Positions 1 to 4,856 of a DNA stretch of 12,482 nt are shown piece after piece. The DNA lies in contig JACQZL010000295.1 in NCBI GenBank assembly GCA_016213865.1, forward strand, positions 1-12,482. Reading direction: 5' to 3'. Every line of letters starts with the position of its first letter. The stretch's first letter is position 1. This DNA is from Candidatus Rifleibacteriota bacterium. GTDB taxonomy: Bacteria > UBP17 > UBA6191 > JACPRK01. Position numbers and translations under genes: made by a program. The notes beneath the pieces were generated by a model, which was not told where the DNA came from, ran no database searches, and saw only the letters and a list, made by a program, of their open reading frames with translations.

Positions 1-17
1 GCCTCGAGTGAAAAGGT

Positions 18-95
18 CTTGGTGGTGGCCGGTCTCCAGACTGGCCAGGATTGATGCGGCCTCAGGAGCGGGTCAGGAGACCCGCTACCACCAAG
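18..95. repeat. Twin REP-like palindrome, family A
   Basis: Two hairpins face each other inside a perfect 9-bp outer inverted repeat (CTTGGTGGT at 18-26, ACCACCAAG at 87-95). The left hairpin spans 27-46 (GGCCGGTCT / AGACTGGCC, one G.T wobble, loop CC) with GTGG at 25-28 as its 5' foot. The right hairpin is read on the minus strand: stem 85-79 with 74-68, perfect 7 bp, foot GTAG at 88-85. The two stems share a GGTCTCC core but differ by a compensated C-G to G-C pair change (30/43 versus 83/70). A 5' GTAG-type foot next to a palindrome, in inverted pairs, is the architecture of REP/BIME elements. Membership of that class is inferred. Confidence 0.65.
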
Positions 96-160
96 TTAAC
101 CCATGAGCTGCGAGCGCACCCAAGGCGACGAGGGAGCGTCCATGGATCGTGCAGAAAGTA

Positions 161-228
161 GTGGGGCAGGCGTCTCGCCTGCCCAGAACGGCCGCATCGC
201 CACTGGGCAGGCGGGACGCCCGCCCCAC
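161..228. repeat. Twin REP-like palindrome, family B
   Basis: The left unit at 161-184 is GTGG followed by a perfect 9-bp stem GGGCAGGCG / CGCCTGCCC (164-172 with 176-184) and loop TCT at 173-175. The right unit at 205-228 is its inverted copy, matching 22 of 24 positions. Its foot GTGG is on the minus strand at 228-225 and its loop reads TCC on that strand. The single imperfect pair of the right stem is a G.T wobble on the foot-bearing strand. About 20 nt separate the units. The stem is unrelated in sequence to families A and C, but the design is the same. Confidence 0.7.
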
Positions 229-304
229 TGGACTCGTCTTCTGGGCGCTACCCCGTACGGCTTCCCGGGTCTTGGGGACGCTCCCAGGCTTCTGCGCTCG
301 CTTC

Positions 305-328
305 GAAGCGGCTGGAAGCCGCTTCTAC
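305..328 (-). repeat. Solitary REP-like hairpin, family C
   Basis: The arms GAAGCGGCT (305-313) and AGCCGCTTC (317-325) form a perfect 9-bp stem with loop GGA, which reads TCC on the minus strand. The minus-strand foot is GTAG at 328-325. This is the right-hand unit of the twin elements at 7439-7525 and 12303-12393, here without a left partner. The foot overlaps the stop codon of the small exported-protein gene: the TAG of GTAG is that gene's terminator codon (327-325). It could form a hairpin right after translation ends. No T-run follows, so I do not call an intrinsic terminator. Confidence 0.7.
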
Positions 329-879
329 CTTGACGCCAGAACGGTCTTGGCGTGGGCGTTGGCGCGCTGCCGGTAGGCCGCCCGCATCGCCAGGACGCGT
401 GCGGCAGACTTGCCGGCCGCCTCGAGCTGCTGAGAGGCCGCGGCGCCCTTGGTTGCCTCGAGGCCCGCGATGGCCCGGGCCAACCCGGCCGTGCCTGCAG
501 TCAGCAGGTCGACCCCAGTCGCTTCCTTCAGCTTGGCGGCGTCGGCGAGGAAAGCCTCATAGGCTTTGTCTGCGACGGCCTTCAGACGGGTCAGATCCGC
601 GACGGCGGCGATGGCCGATTCGTGACCGGCGTTGGCCTCCGCGGTGAAAGCTGCGATGGCGTGCGCGTGAAGATCGTCGAACGAACGGTCCTGGCGCTCA
701 GAATGGAGCAGGTAGTCGATCTTGTCGCAATCGAAGCTGACCGGCTTGGCCACGGCCTGCCCCGGGACGGCATCGCCGGTGAAGATGAGGTCCGCCGTGC
801 CCGGTTGCTGGGCGGCCACGGGCAGGGCGGCCACGATGGCCGCTAGCAGGACCCACAGAATCGAGTTGATGGTCTTCAA
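325..879 (-). CDS. Small exported protein of unknown function
   Basis: I do not recognise this family. The 184-residue product has a signal peptide: MK, a hydrophobic run at about residues 7-22, and a likely cleavage after the VAA of LPVAAQQP. The mature part is alanine-rich and mostly helical in character, with regular charged and alanine heptad-like stretches at about 75-180. A single cysteine lies near residue 50 (FDCDK). No catalytic motif is visible. It is probably periplasmic or extracytoplasmic. The start is TTG at 879-877, chosen because GGGAGG lies 6 nt upstream and the signal peptide begins directly after it. The gene follows the GalE-like epimerase by 57 bp on the same strand and is likely the last gene of that operon. 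Its TAG stop lies within the foot of a REP-like hairpin. Confidence 0.72.
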   Translation of the reverse strand: MKTINSILWVLLAAIVAALPVAAQQPGTADLIFTGDAVPGQAVAKPVSFDCDKIDYLLHSERQDRSFDDLHAHAIAAFTAEANAGHESAIAAVADLTRLKAVADKAYEAFLADAAKLKEATGVDLLTAGTAGLARAIAGLEATKGAAASQQLEAAGKSAARVLAMRAAYRQRANAHAKTVLASR

Positions 880-885
880 GGCAAG

Positions 886-891
886 CCTCCC
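886..891 (-). promoter_or_regulatory. Ribosome binding site deciding a TTG start
   Basis: The minus strand reads GGGAGG, then a 6-nt spacer, then TTG at 879-877. This strong Shine-Dalgarno match, with the signal peptide that follows, supports initiation at TTG for the small exported-protein gene. Confidence 0.65.
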
Positions 892-937
892 GGGGATTGG
901 ACCCGTTTCCGACTACGAAGCGGGGGGCCGGGATGTT

Positions 938-1870
938 TCAGTGCGCCGCTCTCGACCGCTGGCGGAAAAACTCGGAGGTCCGCGAGAGACCCTCTTCCAG
1001 TCCGACCTGCGGGCGCCAGCCCAGCACTTCCTGGGCTCTCTTGGCCGAGAGACAGCTTCGGGCCAAGTCGCCGGCCTTGGCCGCGGCGTGGATGGCAGGG
1101 AGCTTGGAACCGAGCAGGCCAGCCAGCAGGCCGCAGAGCCGGTTGACATCGGTTTCGACCCCCGTCCCGATGTTGTAGCAGCCGGGAGGTACGTCTCCCA
1201 GCGCCAGCAAGTTGGCCCTGGCCACGTCTCCCACGAAGACGTAGTCCCGCGTCTGGGAGCCGTCTCCGAAGATCGTCGGCGACTGGCCGGCCAGGAACTT
1301 CTGGGCAAAGATGGCCACCACGCCTGCCTCGCCCTGGGGATCCTGCCGCGGCCCGTAGACGTTCGCGTAGCGCAGGCAGACGGTCCGGATGCCGGTCAAG
1401 ACGTGGAAGTAGTGGAGGTACTTCTCGAAGGCCAGCTTCGTGATCCCGTAGGGGCTGAGCGGGGCGCAGACGTGGCTCTCGGAGGCCGGGAACTCGGTCT
1501 GCTCGCCGTAGATGGCCCCGCCGGTCGAAGCGAAGATGAACTTGGGCGTGCCGCACTCCGCTGCGGCCTTGAGCACGCGCAGTCCGCCGAGGATGTTGAC
1601 CTCCGCGTCGAAGAACGGGTCCTCGACCGAGCGCCGGACCTCCATCTGGGCAGCGAAGTGCCCCACGGCGTCGGGTTTCTCGCGCGCGATCAGCTCCGCC
1701 ACGGCGGGCGAACGGACGTCCATCTGGAAGAAGCGCGTCTCGGGCCGCAGGTTCTCGCGATTGCCATGCGAGAGGTCGTCAACCACCAGCACCTCATGAC
1801 CTGCGTCAAGGTAAACGTCCTGGACATGCGAGCCAATGAATCCGGCGCCCCCTGTGATGAGGATCTTCAC
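938..1870 (-). CDS. GalE-like NAD-dependent nucleotide-sugar epimerase
   Basis: This 310-residue extended short-chain dehydrogenase probably interconverts UDP-hexoses in the cytoplasm (C4 epimerisation). The N-terminal NAD-binding loop is GGAGFIG (residues 7-13), followed by the VVDDLSHG segment. The FASTGGAIYGE strand-turn, the catalytic Y141xxxK145 (SPYGITK) and the RYANVYGPRQDP motif (168-178) follow. The C-terminal half has GDGSQTRDYVFVGDV and NIGTG substrate-domain motifs. STGGAIYGE and GPRQDPxGEAGVVAIF closely recall the Thermus-type GalE group as I remember it. Substrate specificity (Glc, GlcNAc or uronate forms) cannot be read from sequence. The start is GTG at 1870-1868, overlapping the TGA of the upstream transferase (GTGA), so translation is probably coupled. 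AAAGGAG at 1889-1883 is a rather distant ribosome site. I am sure of the fold, less so of GalE activity. Confidence 0.88.
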   Translation of the reverse strand: MKILITGGAGFIGSHVQDVYLDAGHEVLVVDDLSHGNRENLRPETRFFQMDVRSPAVAELIAREKPDAVGHFAAQMEVRRSVEDPFFDAEVNILGGLRVLKAAAECGTPKFIFASTGGAIYGEQTEFPASESHVCAPLSPYGITKLAFEKYLHYFHVLTGIRTVCLRYANVYGPRQDPQGEAGVVAIFAQKFLAGQSPTIFGDGSQTRDYVFVGDVARANLLALGDVPPGCYNIGTGVETDVNRLCGLLAGLLGSKLPAIHAAAKAGDLARSCLSAKRAQEVLGWRPQVGLEEGLSRTSEFFRQRSRAAH

Positions 1871-2934
1871 GATGTCTGCGAACTCCTTTCATCGGCCGAA
1901 GCCGGGGTCCGAGCCGGCGCCTTCGGGCCGTAGACCGCGACGCTGCCCAGTTTGAGGAAGACCAGGAAAGCCGCCAGCACCGCGACCACGGTCAGTACCC
2001 ATCCGGCCTTCGCGGTGGACCGATCGAGGGCCACAGCCAACCCTCCGAAGCCCGCGGCCAAGCTGTAGAGCGTCAGGACGGCCGCACGGCGCGAGAGCCC
2101 CAGCGCCACCAGACGGTGGGAGCAGTGGTCCTGGCCGCCGACGTAGACGGGACGGCCGTGGGCCCAGCGATAGACCGTCACCAGGGTCGTATCCAGGATG
2201 GGCATTGCCGTGACCAGGACGAGGATGACGGTGGCAGTCGGCTCCGGGTGGGCCAGGCGCAGCTTGAGCGCCAGGACCGCCAGGGTGAATCCGAGGAAGA
2301 GACTGCCGGCATCGCCCATGAAGATGGACGCCGGGCTGAAGTTGTAGCGAAGGAACCCCAGACAGGCGCCGCCCAGGGCAGCCGCCATCGAGGCAACGAG
2401 GAACTGTCCGCCCGCCGCCGCCAGCACGAAGAGGGCAGCCCCCGAGATCGCCACGAGGCCACTCGAAAGCCCGTCCATGTTGTCGGAGAGATTGATCGCA
2501 TTGGAGAGGCCGACGATCCAGAGGACTGAGAGCGGGACGTCCAGCAAGAAATGACCGGTCAACTGCAGACGAATGCCGGAGGCGATCACGATCAGCGCCG
2601 CAACGAACTGGCCGGCCAGCTTGACGCGAGGGCTCATACCCGAGCGGTCGTCCCAGAGCCCCAGGATGAGCAGCAGCGTGGCGCCGGCCAGGAGCGAGGC
2701 GCTTTGGTGAATGAGGCGGAGATCGAATCCGACGACCGACACGACCGCTCCGACGAAGCCGATGTAGATGGCGACACCGCCCAGGTAGGGCGTCACCACG
2801 GCGTGGATCTTGCGCCCCCCCGGACGATCGACGAACCCGAGCCGGAGCGCCACGCGCTTGGCCACGGGCGTGGCAGCGAGCGAGGCCACGAGCGAGCCGA
2901 GGAACACGGCCAGGTAGTAGACAGTGAGGCTCAA
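1867..2934 (-). CDS. WecA/TagO/MraY-family polyprenyl-phosphate sugar-1-phosphate transferase
   Basis: This 355-residue polytopic inner-membrane enzyme transfers a sugar-1-phosphate (probably a HexNAc-1-phosphate) from UDP-sugar to undecaprenyl phosphate, the first lipid-linked step of a surface glycan. Visible family motifs: DRPGGRKIH (37-44) in the first cytoplasmic loop, the Mg-binding DD at 95-96 (LWDDR), NxxNLSDNMDGL (145-156), MGDAG (206-210), and a histidine loop GGQDHCSHRL (267-275) in place of the usual H-x-H-H-R-L. About ten membrane segments can be traced, and the length is normal. The start is TTG at 2934-2932, placing the first helix directly at the N-terminus; GAGG about 7 nt upstream is a modest ribosome site. 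The tail after residue 335 is polar and non-conserved. It lies between two nucleotide-sugar enzymes, 106 bp after one and overlapping the other by 4 bp. Confidence 0.92.
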   Translation of the reverse strand: MSLTVYYLAVFLGSLVASLAATPVAKRVALRLGFVDRPGGRKIHAVVTPYLGGVAIYIGFVGAVVSVVGFDLRLIHQSASLLAGATLLLILGLWDDRSGMSPRVKLAGQFVAALIVIASGIRLQLTGHFLLDVPLSVLWIVGLSNAINLSDNMDGLSSGLVAISGAALFVLAAAGGQFLVASMAAALGGACLGFLRYNFSPASIFMGDAGSLFLGFTLAVLALKLRLAHPEPTATVILVLVTAMPILDTTLVTVYRWAHGRPVYVGGQDHCSHRLVALGLSRRAAVLTLYSLAAGFGGLAVALDRSTAKAGWVLTVVAVLAAFLVFLKLGSVAVYGPKAPARTPASADERSSQTS

Positions 2935-3040
2935 CTCGGGACCTCACGCCGGCGGCGGAACCCAAGTGTCCCGGAGGCGAGCAGGGATCTTCCACCACCT
3001 CCGGGCGCGTCGTCGTTCCTTCGTGGTGCCGCGGGGGTCA

Positions 3041-4024
3041 TCAACGGTGGTCGACGTAGTTCTCGCGACACCAGGCGATCGTCTTCTCGAGGCCCTCGCG
3101 CAGCGATATGGAGGGCACCCACTCGAGCTTCTCGCGCGCACGGTCCATGCACGGGAGGCGGCGGGTCGTGTCCTCGAAGCCCTTTCCGAAGACCACGTCA
3201 TAGGGCACGTAGGTTACGGCCGACGAAGAGCCGGTCGCGCTGATGATCGTCTGGGCAAGCTCCTGGATGGTGGTCTCCTCGGTCGTGCCGATGTTGAAGG
3301 CCAGACCGAGGGCCGTGGGGAGCTCGCCGGCGCGCAGGGTCCCTTCGACCGTATCCTGGACGAAGGTGAAGCAGCGGCTCTGCGTCCCGTCACCATGAAT
3401 CGAGAGCGGTTCGCCACAGAGCGCCTGGCGGATGAACTGGGCCACGACCGAGCCATACCCGCGTTCGTCGATGCGAGGGCCGTACGAGTTGAAGTACCGG
3501 ACGATCGAGATCGGCAAGCCCTTGTCCGAATAGGCATAGGCGATGTGCTCGTCGATGCCCTTGGAGGCCGAGTAGGACCAGCGGTGAATGCGGGTCGAAC
3601 CCAGGACTCGGTCGTCGTCTTCGCCAAATGGGAACTTCGACGTCTTGCCATACACCTCGGAGGTCGAGGCGATCAGGACACGCTTCCAGTACTTGTACGC
3701 GTATTTGAGGACGATCTCGGTCCCCTGCACGTTGGTCAAGACGCCGGTGAGCGGGTCCTCCACCACGTGCTTGACGCCGACCGTCGCAGCCAAATGGTAG
3801 ATCATGTCCACCCGTTCGACGGTCCGGTCCATCAGGGCCTCGTTCAAGATGCTGTCGTTGACGAAGTGGAAGCGGGGCGACGACAGGTGACCGGCAATGT
3901 TGGTCACCTTTCCGGTCGAGAGGTTGTCGACCACCCAGACCTCGTCACCGCGCGCCATCAGGCGATCCACCAGATGTGAACCGATGTAACCAGCACCGCC
4001 GGTCACCAAGATGTTCATTTTCAC
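3041..4024 (-). CDS. ArnA/UXS-like SDR: UDP-glucuronate decarboxylase-type or related epimerase
   Basis: This is an extended SDR of 325 residues from ATG (327 from the preferred GTG), cytoplasmic, acting on a nucleotide sugar. Counting from ATG: GGAGYIGS (7-14) binds NAD; TSEVYG (119-124) supplies Thr119, Ser120 and Glu121; the YxxxK pair is Tyr149/Lys153 (SYSASK); RYFNSYGPR follows at 174-182. Near the C-terminus FGKGFEDTTRRLPC (277-290) resembles the ArnA decarboxylase segment that carries its catalytic arginine, so Arg286 or Arg287 is the candidate. These match the Ser/Glu/Tyr/Lys/Arg set known from ArnA, which favours oxidative decarboxylation of UDP-glucuronate over simple epimerisation. 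Product identity is inference. It is the first gene of a four-gene surface-glycan operon behind a strong promoter. An open frame continues far upstream of 4024 but overlaps the divergent gene and is not coding. Confidence 0.87.
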   Translation of the reverse strand: MKMNILVTGGAGYIGSHLVDRLMARGDEVWVVDNLSTGKVTNIAGHLSSPRFHFVNDSILNEALMDRTVERVDMIYHLAATVGVKHVVEDPLTGVLTNVQGTEIVLKYAYKYWKRVLIASTSEVYGKTSKFPFGEDDDRVLGSTRIHRWSYSASKGIDEHIAYAYSDKGLPISIVRYFNSYGPRIDERGYGSVVAQFIRQALCGEPLSIHGDGTQSRCFTFVQDTVEGTLRAGELPTALGLAFNIGTTEETTIQELAQTIISATGSSSAVTYVPYDVVFGKGFEDTTRRLPCMDRAREKLEWVPSISLREGLEKTIAWCRENYVDHR

Positions 4025-4031
4025 GGACGCC

Positions 4032-4039
4032 CCTCCTCC
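4032..4039 (-). promoter_or_regulatory. Ribosome binding site deciding a GTG start
   Basis: The minus strand reads GGAGGAGG, followed by 7 nt and then GTG at 4024-4022. The ATG two codons further in would be 13 nt away. Spacing therefore favours GTG, although both give essentially the same protein. Confidence 0.65.
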
Positions 4040-4060
4040 AGGACGGTTCGAGTGCCGGAC

Positions 4061-4089
4061 AGGGTAGCCAGCCGGGAGCTTGCTGTCAA
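4061..4089 (-). promoter_or_regulatory. Sigma70-type promoter of the glycan operon
   Basis: On the minus strand a perfect -35 hexamer TTGACA (4089-4084) is followed by a 17-nt spacer and TACCCT (4066-4061), matching three of six -10 positions including the TA and final T. Transcription would begin near 4054, giving a leader of about 30 nt that carries the GGAGGAGG ribosome site before the GTG at 4024. The location is exactly right for the first gene of the operon. The -35 box stands out in this GC-rich sequence. It has not been tested. Confidence 0.6.
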
Positions 4090-4139
4090 CCGATCTGGGC
4101 CGCGTGGGGAGCGACGACGGATCATGGGGAAGATGAGCC

Positions 4140-4241
4140 ACCAAGACCCCAAGACACGAAGGACTGCACGAAGAGAAGCCTGATCGAAGGAGGCCCTTTG
4201 TGCCGCTCTTCGGGTCCTTCGTGCCTTCGTGTTTTGGTCTC
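4140..4241. repeat. Imperfect inverted repeat of AAGACACGAAGG type
   Basis: The left arm (about 4144-4173) contains AGACC, ACACGAAGG and CACGAAG in order. The right arm (about 4217-4240) contains their reverse complements in mirror order, with a few inserted bases on the left. The loop is roughly 40 nt. A large cruciform or transcript hairpin of about 100 nt could form between the divergent operon promoter and the YvlD-like gene. Frames through it give KTRRHE-like peptides, a pattern I have met in spurious ORFs of other GC-rich bacteria, which suggests a dispersed repeat. The rest of 4025-4381 holds the promoter described above and nothing else I recognise. Confidence 0.55.
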
Positions 4242-4369
4242 CTCGTGCCTTCGCAGTGATGCGGCTTCCCATCCGTCTGCCTCGCTGCCGGTCCCGCGCT
4301 TGTCCCGCACCCTGTCGCGACTGCCAAGGTCGTGGTATCGTCAACTCGGAGCCAGTCAAGGTTAGCGCC

Positions 4370-4375
4370 AGGAGG
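4370..4375 (+). promoter_or_regulatory. Ribosome binding site setting the YvlD-like start
   Basis: AGGAGG with a 6-nt spacer to ATG at 4382 fixes the start of the small membrane protein and argues against the longer in-frame extension that begins at 4229. Confidence 0.75.
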
Positions 4376-4381
4376 TCTGCG

Positions 4382-4780
4382 ATGGGACTGCTCATCTCGA
4401 TCATCGTCACCGGTCTTTCGTTTCTCGCCATCACGAAGCTCCTCCCGGGCTTCACGATGAAGAAGCCCGAGACGGCGTTCATCGCCGCCGCGATCTACCT
4501 TGTCATGTGCTTCGTGATCGCCATCCCGCTCGCGATCGTGGTGGTCCCGATCTTCGTCTTCCTGGCGGCCTTGTTGCCGTTCCTTGGATTCCTCGCAAAG
4601 GGAGCGATGTGGATCGCCGCGCTCATCCTCTCCTTCGTCGTCGGCGTTGCCGCGCTGAGGGTGACGGACCATTTCCTCGAGGACTTCGAGATGGACAACC
4701 TGGCGACTGCCTGCATCGCGGCGGCCATGCTCTCCGTCATCTCGACGGGCGTCAGACTGGTCCTCTCCATCCTGTTCTGA
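4382..4780 (+). CDS. YvlD / phage-holin-4_2-like small membrane protein
   Basis: This 132-residue integral membrane protein has four hydrophobic segments at about 3-20, 32-63, 75-93 and 108-131. Shared features with the YvlD family (Pfam phage holin family 4, superfamily 2) include the LPGF motif after the first helix, and the DHFLEDFEMDNLATACIAAAMLSVI segment (starting at residue 96) before the last helix. The length is near the family norm of about 110-130. Despite the family name, members are mostly chromosomal housekeeping or stress genes of unclear function, and no lysis genes are nearby. The start is ATG with AGGAGG 6 nt upstream; the frame is open back to 4229, but that part overlaps the inverted repeat and is not hydrophobic. 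It is the only plus-strand gene, divergent from the glycan operon and convergent with the PHP-domain gene (76 bp between stops). Confidence 0.75.
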   Translation: MGLLISIIVTGLSFLAITKLLPGFTMKKPETAFIAAAIYLVMCFVIAIPLAIVVVPIFVFLAALLPFLGFLAKGAMWIAALILSFVVGVAALRVTDHFLEDFEMDNLATACIAAAMLSVISTGVRLVLSILF

Positions 4781-4856
4781 ACGACTGGCCCCGGTCTTCT
4801 CGCAGCGCGCGGCGTTTTCTGCCAAGCCCAGGAGCGAATCCGGATCGCGGGCGTCC

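Larger units (their letters stand above)
1..324. other. Gene-free repeat-rich intergenic stretch
   Basis: I see no credible gene here. Short plus-strand frames beginning near 103 and 149 run straight through the palindromes and have no good ribosome site, so I treat them as shadows. The stretch holds two twin-hairpin elements (18-95 and 161-228) and one solitary hairpin (305-328). Positions 96-160 and 229-304 hold nothing I can recognise. It lies downstream of the minus-strand operon ending at 325, so it is also the likely transcript 3' region. No stem followed by a T-run on the minus strand is visible. Confidence 0.6.

Noticed and set aside
18..328. CRISPR array
   Set aside because: The palindromes belong to different families with unequal spacing and no constant direct repeat.
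305..328. Intrinsic terminator for the glycan operon
   Set aside because: The stem is strong but no T-run follows on the minus strand; it matches a dispersed repeat found elsewhere, upstream of other genes.
103..376. Short plus-strand frames in the first 400 bp
   Set aside because: They translate the REP-like hairpins, have no ribosome site, and one runs into the 3' end of the minus-strand gene.
722..1933. 403-residue plus-strand open frame opposite the GalE-like epimerase
   Set aside because: The opposite strand encodes an intact epimerase with all family motifs; this frame shows none and has no ribosome site.
4312..4341. Promoter CTGTCG-N18-TATCGT for the YvlD-like gene
   Set aside because: Only three and four of six positions match the consensus, which is expected by chance in a gap of this size.
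4229..4381. N-terminal extension of the YvlD-like protein
   Set aside because: AGGAGG 6 nt before ATG 4382 and the immediate start of the hydrophobic helix fix the shorter form; the extension lies partly in a repeat.
4382..4780. Phage holin as evidence of a prophage
   Set aside because: The family name is historical; no endolysin, structural, integrase or packaging gene is present and the neighbours are glycan and envelope genes.
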